64,000 nt of DNA from contig DAOMNO010000004.1 in NCBI GenBank assembly GCA_035443885.1, positions 150,709 through 214,708 of the forward strand. The letters are read 5' to 3'. The notes beneath the pieces were generated by a model that made no database searches, had not been told where the DNA came from, and was given only the letters and a program-made list of their open reading frames with translations. The position numbers and the translations under genes were made by a program. Of this stretch, positions 32,032 through 41,281 are shown piece by piece (position 1 is the stretch's first letter; every line of letters starts with the position of its first letter). This stretch comes from DAOMNO01 sp035443885. Its GTDB lineage: Bacteria; Planctomycetota; Phycisphaerae; Phycisphaerales; SM1A02.

Positions 32032-34089
32032 ATGCCCAAGTACACCACCGAGCAAATCCGCAACCTTGCCATCACCGGCGCTGCGGGAACCGGCAAGACG
32101 ACGCTGGTCGAAGCCATCCTGCATAACGCCGGCGTCATCGGCCGTACGGGCCGGGTGGAAGACGGCAACACCGTGTGCGATTACGAGGACCTCGAAAAGG
32201 AACTCAAACATAGCCTTGACAGCGCGATCGTCCATTTTGACCACAGCGGCGCGCACATCAACCTTATCGATACCCCTGGCGCGCCAGACTTCATCGGCAA
32301 GGCCATCAGCGTCTTCCCCGCGGTGGAAACCGTCGTCGTCGTCATTGACGCCAGCGCAGGCATTGAAACCATTACAGGCCGCCTGATGAAGCGAGCGCAG
32401 GAGCGCAACCTGCCTCGCCTGATCGTCATCAACAAAATCGATCATGCCACCGATCTCAGCGGGCTGCTTGACGCGATCCAAGAATCGTTCGGCCGTGAAT
32501 GTCTCCCCATCAACCTGCCCACCGGCGGTTGCAAATCCGTGATCGATTGCCTCGGCGCGGATTCAGGCGACAGCGATCTCGGTGATGTCGCCACCTTCCA
32601 CACGCAAACCGTCGATCAGATCGTCGAGATGGACGAGAAGCTGATGGAAGAATATCTGGCGACAGGCAAAGTCAGCCCAGACAAACTCCACGAGCCTTTC
32701 ACCAAAGCCCTGCGCGACGGCCACCTTGTGCCGATCTGCTTCACAAGTGCGCGAGAGAATGTCGGCGTGAAGGAACTGATGGACGTTTTCACGTCGCTTT
32801 GCCCGAACCCCATGGAAGGCAATCCGCGCCCATTCGAATACATGGAAAACGGCGAGAAGAAGGAGTTCCGCGCCAAACCGGATTCCAAGCTGGACGCGCT
32901 CGGCCACGTGTTCAAGGTCGCCTCCGACCCCTATGTTGGCAAGCTCAGCGTCTTTCGCGTGCATCAGGGCCATATCGGGTCGGACTTCCAGCCGAAGGTC
33001 GATCAGAATCGCAAGACACTGCGCATCGCACACGTGTTCAAGCTGCAGGGGAAGAATCACACAGAAGTCGATCAACTCATCGCGGGCGATATCGGCGCGG
33101 TCGCGAAGGTGGATGAGATTCACTACAACTCCGTGCTTCACTCCGGCGCGATTGCGGATGACATGCACCTCAAGCCGCTCGTGCTCCCCAAGCCAATGTT
33201 CGGCCTCGCCATCGAAGTGGCGACCAAAGGCGCAGAAAACAAACTTGGCGAAGCCCTGCACAAACTGATGGACGAAGACCCCACGCTCGAAGTCGAGCGC
33301 GTCGCCACCACTGGTGAAACCGTCATGCGGGGCCTCGGCGAACAGCATCTGCGAGTCAAACTGCGCATGCTGAAGGATCGCTACGGTGTGGAAGTGCACA
33401 CCAAGCCGCCCAAGGTCGCCTACAAAGAGACGATCACCGCCAAGGCGGAAGGGCATCACCGCCACAAGAAGCAGACTGGCGGTGCAGGCCAGTTCGGCGA
33501 GGTGTATCTGCGCGTCGAGCCGATCAACGGCGAAGAAGAAGGCGTTAACAACGGCCTGCTCTTCGTGGATGACACCTTCGGCGGCTCTGTTCCCAAGCAG
33601 TTCCTGCCCGCAATTGAAAAAGGCGTCCGTCGCGTGATGAACGAAGGCGCGATCGCCGGGTATCCGATGCAGGGCATCAAGGTGAGCGTGTATGACGGCA
33701 AGTATCACGCAGTGGATTCAAAAGAAGTCGCCTTCATCACGGCGGGCCGCAAGGCATTCATTGATGCCGTCCAGAAGGCCAGACCAGTGCTGCTCGAACC
33801 ATATGTGAAGCTGGAAATCACGGTTCCGGCGGACCAGATCGGCGACATCTCAAGCGACCTTTCCGGCAAGCGAGGTCGCATCATCGGCACCGACATGCTG
33901 CCCGGCAATCAGGCGGTGGTTACCGCAGAAGCCCCGCTCGCAGAAGTGATGAGCTATTCAAGCCAGCTCAAGAGCATGACGGGCGGTGCAGGTTCCTACT
34001 CAATGGAATACAGCCACGATGAGCCGACTCCCCCGAACGTGCAGGCCGAGGTCATTAAGGCCTTCCAGCCGCAGGCGGATGAGGATTGA
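32032..34089 (+). CDS. Elongation factor G-like GTPase (EF-G II type)
   Basis: This 685-residue translational GTPase has the full five-domain EF-G layout. G1 is GAAGTGKTT (16-24) rather than the usual AHIDAGKTT, G4 is NKID (134-137), and switch I is shortened and lacks the canonical TEEQ region. G3 reads DTPGAPDF, so the catalytic His of DTPGH is replaced by Ala (residue 84). These features are shared with the divergent EF-G-like (EF-G II) paralogues found beside a standard EF-G. The family includes factors specialised for recycling or other functions; the role here is unknown. A TATAGT -10-like element lies about 130 bp upstream. Confidence 0.88.
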   Translation: MPKYTTEQIRNLAITGAAGTGKTTLVEAILHNAGVIGRTGRVEDGNTVCDYEDLEKELKHSLDSAIVHFDHSGAHINLIDTPGAPDFIGKAISVFPAVETVVVVIDASAGIETITGRLMKRAQERNLPRLIVINKIDHATDLSGLLDAIQESFGRECLPINLPTGGCKSVIDCLGADSGDSDLGDVATFHTQTVDQIVEMDEKLMEEYLATGKVSPDKLHEPFTKALRDGHLVPICFTSARENVGVKELMDVFTSLCPNPMEGNPRPFEYMENGEKKEFRAKPDSKLDALGHVFKVASDPYVGKLSVFRVHQGHIGSDFQPKVDQNRKTLRIAHVFKLQGKNHTEVDQLIAGDIGAVAKVDEIHYNSVLHSGAIADDMHLKPLVLPKPMFGLAIEVATKGAENKLGEALHKLMDEDPTLEVERVATTGETVMRGLGEQHLRVKLRMLKDRYGVEVHTKPPKVAYKETITAKAEGHHRHKKQTGGAGQFGEVYLRVEPINGEEEGVNNGLLFVDDTFGGSVPKQFLPAIEKGVRRVMNEGAIAGYPMQGIKVSVYDGKYHAVDSKEVAFITAGRKAFIDAVQKARPVLLEPYVKLEITVPADQIGDISSDLSGKRGRIIGTDMLPGNQAVVTAEAPLAEVMSYSSQLKSMTGGAGSYSMEYSHDEPTPPNVQAEVIKAFQPQADED

Positions 34090-34160
34090 TTCAGCAAAAA
34101 TAGCCTTACGGGCGCTCTGCGGGTGCAGCGGCGCCGTTCGGACATCGGTACCACTCTCAT

Positions 34161-34943
34161 ATGGTCCAGAATCTAGACGCTACTCGTTTCAACGCGCCAT
34201 CAAAGCGTTCGAGCTCACAGAAATCTGCTCGCCTGTTCTACATCGGTGCGGCGGCACTGATGTTCGCGCTTGCGATCATCGGGTTCAACAAATTCTACTT
34301 GCACGGCATGGCGCACCCGAACCGGGAGATACCGCCACCGATCCGTACCCTTGTCATCATGCATGGCGTGGAGATGACTGCATGGCTTGCCTTGCTCCTG
34401 CTCCAGCCGCTGCTCATCGCCAGCCGAAAACATCGGCTGCATATGCAGCTTGGCAAAGTCGGCGCCGTGCTCGCCGCATCCATTCTTGTAACCGGCATCT
34501 GGCTGGCGATCCGCTCGGCAACAGTTACGCCACCTGAGGTGATCATCTGGGGCTTGGCGCCCAAACCGTTCATGGCGGTACCGTTTATCTCCGTCGTGAT
34601 CTTTGGCGTCTTCGTCATGCTTGGCGTCATCTATCGCCGTAAGCCGCACATACACCGTTCGATGATGCTTCTTGCGACGCTCAGCGCATTATCTGCCGCG
34701 GTCAGCCGCATCGAACCGCTCAACAGTCTTTACGTCGGCGGCGTATGGGAGCGGCTCTTTGGTCCATTTTTCCTCTCGTTGCTTCTCGGAGTCGTGCTGC
34801 TTGGCATCCGCAGCGTCATGATGCGATCGGTTGATCGCCCGTTTGCGATTGGCATGATCGCGCTCATCGCAGCCTCGGCAGGCATCATGCAACTGGCGCC
34901 GACGCAGGCGTGGTCAACCTTCGCGTCCCTGCTTGTGCCATAA
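34161..34943 (+). CDS. Polytopic membrane protein of unknown function
   Basis: The 260-residue product has seven predicted helices. Several histidines sit at membrane boundaries (HGVEMTAW near 68, KHRLHMQLG near 90, KPHIHRSM near 155), a pattern that can bind haem or metal, but I cannot assign a cytochrome family. The ATG at 34161 is chosen; the first 25 residues are polar. It is co-directional with the EF-G-like gene upstream and the flavoprotein downstream. Confidence 0.6.
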   Translation: MVQNLDATRFNAPSKRSSSQKSARLFYIGAAALMFALAIIGFNKFYLHGMAHPNREIPPPIRTLVIMHGVEMTAWLALLLLQPLLIASRKHRLHMQLGKVGAVLAASILVTGIWLAIRSATVTPPEVIIWGLAPKPFMAVPFISVVIFGVFVMLGVIYRRKPHIHRSMMLLATLSALSAAVSRIEPLNSLYVGGVWERLFGPFFLSLLLGVVLLGIRSVMMRSVDRPFAIGMIALIAASAGIMQLAPTQAWSTFASLLVP

Positions 34944-34998
34944 ATCTGGTGAACGCTCCAAGCCCCCCCTGCGGCGCAACAAGTAAGATCACCGCACC

Positions 34999-36300
34999 TT
35001 GAGCGACTTGATTCATGCAGACATCGCGGTGATCGGTGCGGGAGCGGCCGGGCTGATGGCGACCATCTGGGCCGCCCGCACCGCTCGTGCAGTGAATACC
35101 TCCCAATCCGCAGCCGTCATCACGCTCGATGGCGCGCGATCGCTTGGCGCGAAAATTCTCGTTGCGGGCGGCGGCCGCTGCAACGTAACCCACTTTCACG
35201 TGGATGAACGCGCGTTTGCCGGCTCATCGCGAAACGCCATCAAAAAAGTCCTGCGGCAGTTCGATGTTCAACAGACCGTTGCGTTCTTTCGCGAGCGAGG
35301 CGTCGAACTCAAACGCGAAGACACCGGCAAGCTGTTTCCTGTTACCGATAAAGCCCGCACGGTGCTCAACGCGTTGCTGGACGCCGCAAAAGAAGCCGGC
35401 GCGTCGATCAAACATCCGTGGCGTGTCGAGAAAGTTAAACGGACAAGCACAACTGATGACAATCCTTGGGCGTTCACCATCACCGGCGCGCCGGGCCAGA
35501 TTCGCGCGAAGCGAATCATCCTTGCAACGGGTGGCATGGCGCTGCCAAAGTCCGGGTCGGACGGTCACGGCTATTCGATCGCGAAATCACTCGGCCACAC
35601 CATCACGCCTCGCGTGTTCCCCGCGCTCGTTCCGCTTACGCTGCCGTCGAACCATTTCATTTGCGCACTAAGCGGCCTCACGCTGCCCGCCACGCTAGAA
35701 CTTCGCGCGGGCACGGGGAAACGACTCGTGTCGTTCACAAACTCCACACTCTGCGCCCATTTTGGCGTGTCCGGCCCGTCGGTGCTGGATATCAGCCGAT
35801 ATTACCTCGATGCCGTTGCGGATGATCCCAAAGCGCATCTTGTCATCAACTGGCTGCCTGGCGAAACACTGGAATCGATTGACCCGATGCTGCAAGAGCC
35901 TTCGCGCCTCGGCGTTGGCCGCAGGCTGGCGGATTTGCTGCCAGAACGACTCGCACGTGAGCTGTGCGCGCAGGCGAAGGTGGATCCCTCGCTGCCGGGC
36001 GCGCAGCTTCGGCGTGAACAACGCCGCGCGCTGGCGACGCTCGTCGCAGAGACACCGCTGCCAATCACCGGGAGCCGTGGCTTTACTCACGCGGAAGTAA
36101 CCGCGGGGGGTGTGCCACTGTCGGAGGTTCACCTGAATTCAATGGAATCACGAATCTGCCCCGGCCTCTACCTGTGCGGCGAGATTTGCGATGTGGACGG
36201 CCGCATCGGTGGGTTCAACTTTCAATGGGCGTGGTCGAGTGGATATGTCGCAGGTGTTTCTGCAGCGCGCCAGGTTACAGGCGATCAAGACATACAATAA
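34999..36300 (+). CDS. BaiN/RdsA family NAD(P)/FAD-dependent oxidoreductase (HI0933-like)
   Basis: The 433-residue flavoprotein has the N-terminal FAD-binding GAGAAGL motif (14-20), the GGGRCNVTH loop characteristic of the HI0933 family, LATGGMALPKSGSDGHGY, and the C-terminal GEICDVDGRIGGFNFQWA. Members are cytosolic oxidoreductases of mostly unknown substrate; BaiN from gut clostridia has been proposed to act on bile-acid intermediates. The start is a TTG at 34999, which fits the family N-terminus exactly. Confidence 0.9.
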   Translation: MSDLIHADIAVIGAGAAGLMATIWAARTARAVNTSQSAAVITLDGARSLGAKILVAGGGRCNVTHFHVDERAFAGSSRNAIKKVLRQFDVQQTVAFFRERGVELKREDTGKLFPVTDKARTVLNALLDAAKEAGASIKHPWRVEKVKRTSTTDDNPWAFTITGAPGQIRAKRIILATGGMALPKSGSDGHGYSIAKSLGHTITPRVFPALVPLTLPSNHFICALSGLTLPATLELRAGTGKRLVSFTNSTLCAHFGVSGPSVLDISRYYLDAVADDPKAHLVINWLPGETLESIDPMLQEPSRLGVGRRLADLLPERLARELCAQAKVDPSLPGAQLRREQRRALATLVAETPLPITGSRGFTHAEVTAGGVPLSEVHLNSMESRICPGLYLCGEICDVDGRIGGFNFQWAWSSGYVAGVSAARQVTGDQDIQ

Positions 36301-36328
36301 TCTCCCCTTGTTCAGGAGCTGTAGCACG

Positions 36329-36862
36329 ATGCCACGTCAGTCACAATTCATGTCCGTAGCGCCGGGAACGGAAATACCGCGCGTCGTCAACACGATTGTC
36401 GAGATTCCCAAAGGCCGGCGAAACAAGTATGAACTCGACAAGGCGACGGGGCTTTTCAAACTTGATCGATATCTCTTCTCGTCAAGTCATTATCCTGGCG
36501 ACTACGGCTTCATCCCGCAGACGTTAGCAGAAGACGGCGACCCGCTTGACGTACTCGTGATGGTCAACGAACCCACGTTTACCGGCTGTCTCATTGAAAC
36601 TCGCGTTGTCGGGCTGTTTCTCATGACAGACCGCGGTGCCTGCGATTACAAGGTGCTTGGTGTGCCGAACTCCGATCCGCTCTTCTTGGAATATGAAGAC
36701 CTTGATGACGTGCCGAAACATTTTCTTCGTGAAGTGGAGCACTTCTTTGCGACCTACAAGCAGCTTGAGGGGGTGGAGATCACCACGCATGGCTGGCGGC
36801 ACGCCAACGATGCAATCACTGAAGTGAAGGCGAGTGTAGAGCGGTACAAGCCTGAGAAGTAG
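36329..36862 (+). CDS. ppa: Inorganic pyrophosphatase, family I
   Basis: This enzyme hydrolyses pyrophosphate to drive biosynthesis. The 177-residue product has the signature DGDPLDVLV (D69, D71, D74) and the substrate-contacting YPGDYGFIP (55-63), with ITEVKASVERY near the C-terminus. The length matches prokaryotic hexameric PPases (about 170-180). The ATG at 36329 has AGGAG 10 nt upstream; ATG 36350 is an alternative. It follows the flavoprotein by 28 bp. Confidence 0.95.
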   Translation: MPRQSQFMSVAPGTEIPRVVNTIVEIPKGRRNKYELDKATGLFKLDRYLFSSSHYPGDYGFIPQTLAEDGDPLDVLVMVNEPTFTGCLIETRVVGLFLMTDRGACDYKVLGVPNSDPLFLEYEDLDDVPKHFLREVEHFFATYKQLEGVEITTHGWRHANDAITEVKASVERYKPEK

Positions 36863-36880
36863 CAGGCACTGAGCGGCAGG

Positions 36881-37594
36881 TCATCGACCCGTTTCAGTGT
36901 GCGGCTTTTGTGCAACGACGCACATCATGCCCCAGAACCATGTCGCCTTGAACTTATCCTTATGAATGACACTGAACCGTGCGGCTTCAAGCGTGCGCGA
37001 CAGGCCCTTCAGCGTTTCGATATTGCGATACTGTTTGCCGAACAGGCGCGAAAGGCGCAGCAGGAGCCAGACTGTCCAGAACTCTCGGCACCAGTCGATG
37101 ATGATGAGCGTGCCGCCGGGCTTCAGCACGCGGCGAAACTCCGCCAGGCATTTCGCCGGGTCCGCCACGAGGTGGAAGGCGTTGGCGCATGTAACGATGT
37201 CGAACTGGCAGTCGTCAGCGGGTAACTGCTCCGCTGGTGAGACGGCCCACGACACACTTGGGCTTTCCGGGATGCGCTGCTTTGCCACCTCGATCATTTC
37301 AGGCGAGAGATCAACGCCCATGATGCGCACGCGCGGGTTGCGGTCGAGGGCCATCTGCGCCAGCCGCCCGGTGCCGCACGCCACATCGAGAATAGACGGA
37401 TCGCCCGAAAGATCCATCATGCTCATCGCAGCAGCGAGCGTGCGACGCGTGTAGCGATCCCATCGCCGGTCATACTTTGGCGCAAGACGAGCATAATGCT
37501 CAACGACGGCGGAGTGGTTGGTGTCAGGGGCGGCTTTGCTGATCACAGTCCGGTCAATGTATCGCAAAACCGCTGTGTGAGGTGCAGGGGGCAC
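36881..37594 (-). CDS. Class I SAM-dependent methyltransferase (UbiE-like)
   Basis: The 237-residue product has the SAM-binding motif I ILDVACGTGRLA, motif II MGVDLSPEMIEVAK, an FDIVTCANAFH acidic loop and RVLKPGGTLIIID. This is closest to the generic UbiE/Methyltransf_11 group; the substrate is unknown. The start is uncertain: GTG 37594 is the longest frame, and GTG 37546 begins just before the conserved HYARLAPKYD region. It is convergent with ppa and divergent from the DUF885 gene. Confidence 0.85.
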   Translation of the reverse strand: MPPAPHTAVLRYIDRTVISKAAPDTNHSAVVEHYARLAPKYDRRWDRYTRRTLAAAMSMMDLSGDPSILDVACGTGRLAQMALDRNPRVRIMGVDLSPEMIEVAKQRIPESPSVSWAVSPAEQLPADDCQFDIVTCANAFHLVADPAKCLAEFRRVLKPGGTLIIIDWCREFWTVWLLLRLSRLFGKQYRNIETLKGLSRTLEAARFSVIHKDKFKATWFWGMMCVVAQKPHTETGR

Positions 37595-37633
37595 ACCGTG
37601 AGCGAAAGGCGATTTGCAGCTACCTTATGGCGC

Positions 37634-39430
37634 ATGAGCTATACCACATTCGCCGTTGTCATGGTTGCGACGTTCGCCTCAACAGCATGGGCAGTGCGTC
37701 AAACCGAGGACGCTTCGACGAGACTGCACGACCTCTTCCGTGAGCGACACGAATGGCAGATGCGCCAATTCCCTGAATGGGCCATGGCGCGCGGCGACTA
37801 CACACACGCCGATCGCATCACGGACAACAGCCTGCTCGCCATCGAACAAAGGCATCGCGACACGCAGGGCTTTCTGCAGCGGCTGCATGACATTGATCGT
37901 TCTGCACTGGATGAGAACGACCTCATCAACTACGAATTGTTTGAACTGGAGTTGTCAAATGCAATCGCAGGGCATCGGCATCGCACGTTCCTTGCGCCGG
38001 TGAGCGGGCGCATGGGGCCGCAGCAGTCGATTCCGCAGATGGCGGAGCGTGTGCGTTTTCAGAATCACACGGACTATGAGAACTATCTCAAGCGGCTCGA
38101 ACAGACGCCCGCAATGGTGGATGACACGATTGAGCGCATGCGGCTTGGTCTGGAAGAAGGACGCACGCCGCCACGAGTCGTGCTGGAAGGTCTGCCCATT
38201 CAGTTTCGCGCATTACTCGAAGGCGGGGGACTGAGCGCGCTGGAAGCTCCGTTTTCTCGGATTCCCGCGTCGATCAATGAGCGAGAACGTGCTGCGCTGC
38301 GCCTTCGCTTTCAATCGCATTCGCTGCCGATGGTGCGTGATGCGCTGACCCGGTTCGGGGCGTTTATCACCGATGAGTACCTGTTGCACTGCCGCGAGTC
38401 GATCGCCGCTGCGGACTGGCCGGAAGGCGAAGCGTACTACAACCATCAGCTTGCGGTCATGACAACGACGGATATGACCGCACAGCAGATTCACGAGCTT
38501 GGTCTTGCCGAAGTGGCGCGTATTCGCGCGGAGATGATGGATGTCATCCGCCGCAGTGATTTCTACACGAAACTGCACCGCGAGAAATCCTGGCCGAGCG
38601 AAGACGCGATGTTCGCTGCGTTCATCGACTATCTGCGCACAGATCCGCGGTTCTATCATGAGACAGAAGAGGCCTTGCTGGCTGGATACCGCGCGATCTG
38701 CAAGGAAGTGGACGGCCACATGCCTCGCTTCTTCAAAACGCTGCCGCGACTCCCATACGGCGTAAGACCCATCCCGCGTTTCATGGCTCCCACGCAGACG
38801 ACGGCGTATTACCAACAAGGCGACATTCGCAACGGCACAGCGGGCTTCTTTTATGCAAACACATACCGCCTCGATCAAAGACCGAAGTATGAAATGATCG
38901 CACTGGCGATTCACGAAGCCGTGCCGGGGCATCACCATCAGATCGCGCTCGCGCAGGAACTCGAAGACATCCCGGAGTTCCGGCGCCAGGCGTGGTTTAC
39001 CGCGTTCGGCGAAGGTTGGGCTTTATATTCCGAGCGGCTCGGCATTGAAATGGGTCTCTATGCCGATCCGTATGACGATTTTGGCAGGTTACTCTACGAG
39101 ATGTGGCGTGCGTGCCGACTGGTTGTTGATCCGGGAATGCATGCGCTGGGCTGGTCCCGCGAACGGGCGATCGACTTTATGAAGTCAAACACCGCGCTCA
39201 GCGAACTGAACATTATCACCGAGATCGACAGATATATCGCCTGGCCTGGACAGGCGACGGCGTACAAGATCGGCGAGCTGAAAATTCGCGAGCTTCGCGC
39301 CATGGCGGAGCAAACGCTCGGCGACAAGTTCGATATCCGCGAATTTCACGATGTCGTGCTGCTTGCGGGCGCCGTGCCGCTGACAGTGCTTGAGCGAAGA
39401 GTGGGGGATTGGGTGCAAAGCCGACGCTGA
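37634..39430 (+). CDS. Secreted DUF885 family protein (putative zinc peptidase)
   Basis: The 598-residue product has a signal peptide (predicted cleavage after AWA, residue 20) and the DUF885 fold, which is related to M32-like metallopeptidases. The zinc-binding helix reads HEAVPGHHHQIA, and the downstream FGEGWALYSERL supplies further conserved residues. The C-terminal PGQATAYKIGELKI block is also typical. It is probably a periplasmic or surface peptidase, but catalytic activity in DUF885 is mostly inferred. The ATG at 37634 is chosen for the signal peptide. Confidence 0.88.
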   Translation: MSYTTFAVVMVATFASTAWAVRQTEDASTRLHDLFRERHEWQMRQFPEWAMARGDYTHADRITDNSLLAIEQRHRDTQGFLQRLHDIDRSALDENDLINYELFELELSNAIAGHRHRTFLAPVSGRMGPQQSIPQMAERVRFQNHTDYENYLKRLEQTPAMVDDTIERMRLGLEEGRTPPRVVLEGLPIQFRALLEGGGLSALEAPFSRIPASINERERAALRLRFQSHSLPMVRDALTRFGAFITDEYLLHCRESIAAADWPEGEAYYNHQLAVMTTTDMTAQQIHELGLAEVARIRAEMMDVIRRSDFYTKLHREKSWPSEDAMFAAFIDYLRTDPRFYHETEEALLAGYRAICKEVDGHMPRFFKTLPRLPYGVRPIPRFMAPTQTTAYYQQGDIRNGTAGFFYANTYRLDQRPKYEMIALAIHEAVPGHHHQIALAQELEDIPEFRRQAWFTAFGEGWALYSERLGIEMGLYADPYDDFGRLLYEMWRACRLVVDPGMHALGWSRERAIDFMKSNTALSELNIITEIDRYIAWPGQATAYKIGELKIRELRAMAEQTLGDKFDIREFHDVVLLAGAVPLTVLERRVGDWVQSRR

Positions 39431-39447
39431 AGTACAAACACATGCCG

Positions 39448-40287
39448 TCACGTTCGCGTACCGTTGCGTTCGCCCAACAAGACGCTCGGCGTCGGTCTTA
39501 CAACGCGCTTGAAACCGAAGCGATCCACCACGGCTTCGCTGATGTGCGCGACGGCTTCTTTTGAGGAATCTGTAACGAGAATGCGATCAAGATCAGCTTG
39601 ATCGATGGTGCGTTCTCGAATCAGTCGATCTCTCATGAAGTCCAGCAGCGGCTGCCAGTAATCTTGCCCCATCAGAACGAGGGGGAAGTTCTGAATCTTG
39701 CCGGTCTGAATCAGCGTCGCTGTTTCAAAGATTTCATCAAGTGTGCCGAAGCCGCCCGGCAGCGCGATGAAGGCGTAGGAATACTTCACAAGCATCACCT
39801 TGCGCACGAAGAAATACCGAAACTCAATGAAGCGATCGACATACGGGTTCGGCTTCTGCTCCATCGGCAGGACGATGTTGCAGCCGATCGACCGACCGCC
39901 CGCCTCCTTCGCGCCGCGGTTGGCGGCTTCCATCACGCCGGGACCGCCGCCCGTCATAACCGTGAAATTGGCCTTGGCGAGTCGAGCACCAACGTCACGC
40001 CCCATCTGATACCACGGGCTGTCCTCGCTGAACCGAGCCGAGCCGAAAACGGTAACACAGGGGCCGACGAAGTGAAGCGCACGAAACCCGCGAAACAGCT
40101 CGCGCGTGATGCGGAACAATCGCAGCAATTCAAAGCGGCGTGAGTGGGGGCCTTCAAGAAAATGCTCTTCGTCTAAATCCTGTGGCAGCTTGCCCCAGTC
40201 CGAACGGCCTTCCGGCTTGGCGGGTGCAAGCGAGGGATCGCGCGCCAAGTCGGGCAGGTCAGCGGGATGTGGCGTTTGCTCGTTCAT
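39448..40287 (-). CDS. LOG family protein (TIGR00730)
   Basis: This Rossmann-like nucleotide-monophosphate phosphoribohydrolase family includes plant cytokinin-activating LOG enzymes and bacterial PpnN/YvdD relatives. The 279-residue product has the GGGPGVMEAANRGA and PGGFGTLDE motifs and an N-terminal extension of about 75 residues with helical character. The ATG at 40287 is chosen over an upstream start at 40323. The substrate is most likely a nucleoside 5'-monophosphate; it was formerly called a lysine decarboxylase, which is a misannotation. Confidence 0.88.
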   Translation of the reverse strand: MNEQTPHPADLPDLARDPSLAPAKPEGRSDWGKLPQDLDEEHFLEGPHSRRFELLRLFRITRELFRGFRALHFVGPCVTVFGSARFSEDSPWYQMGRDVGARLAKANFTVMTGGGPGVMEAANRGAKEAGGRSIGCNIVLPMEQKPNPYVDRFIEFRYFFVRKVMLVKYSYAFIALPGGFGTLDEIFETATLIQTGKIQNFPLVLMGQDYWQPLLDFMRDRLIRERTIDQADLDRILVTDSSKEAVAHISEAVVDRFGFKRVVRPTPSVLLGERNGTRT

Positions 40288-40395
40288 GCAACGACCATGA
40301 TGATACTTGGAATCGTGCCGCATCGCGCATGCGGCGCGAACAGAACTGAACTATCGGCGAGAACGCTGCGCCATCTGAATACAGACAGATTCATC

Positions 40396-41232
40396 GTGAC
40401 AAACATCATCCCAATCGAATCACTTGATGACCCGCGCGTGGATGTCTACCGCGACGTTCGGGATGCTGACCTGCGAGGCAGGGATCATCTCTTCATGGCA
40501 GAGTCCGAACTTGTGGTCAGGCGATTGCTGCGCACGCCGGAAAGACTACATTCGCTGCTTCTCAGCCCAAACAAGTTTGAGCGGCTGCGAGAAGATGTTG
40601 AAGCATCATGGCGCAGCGGCGGTTCGTTTCCGGTCTATCTGGCGGATGTCGCACTCATCAGCAAGGTGGCTGGTTTTCTCATCCATCGCGGCGCGCTGGC
40701 GGCGGGCTTCCGCAAGCCAGTCGAACACCTGACGCTTGATCGCGAGTTGAGGCACTTGAACACGCGCAGCAATCTGACCTTGCTCCTGGCAGAAGGAATT
40801 ACGAACGTGGACAACATGGGGGGGTTGTTCAGGAATGCTGCTGCATTCGGCGTGGACGGCGTCGTGCTTGATCCCACCTGTTGCGACCCGCTGTACCGGA
40901 AAGCAATCCGCGTGAGCGTGGGGCATACGCTGGCGATTCCATATGCGGTCAGCGCCGAATGGGGGTTGGACTTATGCCGATTGAAGCAGGAATGGGGGCT
41001 GACTCTGATCGGCGCGGAGTGCGCACCCGGCAGCAAGCCGCTCTGGGAGATGCCTCGCGATCGAAGAATGGCGATTGTCTTTGGCTCTGAAGCCCATGGC
41101 CTTCATCAGGCAACGCGCGATGCGTGCGACGTGATCGTGGAGATTCCGATGGCGCCTGGAGTGCCTTCGCTCAACGTCGCGACCGCAGCGGCAGTATTCC
41201 TCTACGAACGAACGCGAAAGCCGTCTGTGTAG
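40396..41232 (+). CDS. SpoU/TrmH-family RNA 2'-O-methyltransferase
   Basis: This is a SPOUT enzyme methylating a ribose in tRNA or rRNA. The 278-residue product has an N-terminal substrate-binding-like domain and a C-terminal catalytic domain with NVDNMGGLFRNAAAFG (motif 1), IVFGSEAHGL (motif 2) and PSLNVATAAAVFLYE (motif 3). The target base is unknown; the closest groups are RlmB/TrmH-like. A GTG start at 40396 fits the family, but it has no ribosome binding site, and an upstream ATG would overlap the divergent LOG gene. Confidence 0.85.
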   Translation: MTNIIPIESLDDPRVDVYRDVRDADLRGRDHLFMAESELVVRRLLRTPERLHSLLLSPNKFERLREDVEASWRSGGSFPVYLADVALISKVAGFLIHRGALAAGFRKPVEHLTLDRELRHLNTRSNLTLLLAEGITNVDNMGGLFRNAAAFGVDGVVLDPTCCDPLYRKAIRVSVGHTLAIPYAVSAEWGLDLCRLKQEWGLTLIGAECAPGSKPLWEMPRDRRMAIVFGSEAHGLHQATRDACDVIVEIPMAPGVPSLNVATAAAVFLYERTRKPSV

Positions 41233-41281
41233 CGCGACGTTCTCACAATCCGGGATTCATTCGGACGATACAATCTGCACT

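Noticed and set aside
32563..33708. 381-codon minus-strand open frame inside the EF-G-like gene
   Set aside because: It is the antisense shadow of a well-supported conserved gene and has no family match.
35190..35206. Third parS-like site (ACTTTCACGTGGATGA)
   Set aside because: It matches only about 11 of 16 positions and lies within the BaiN-type coding sequence.
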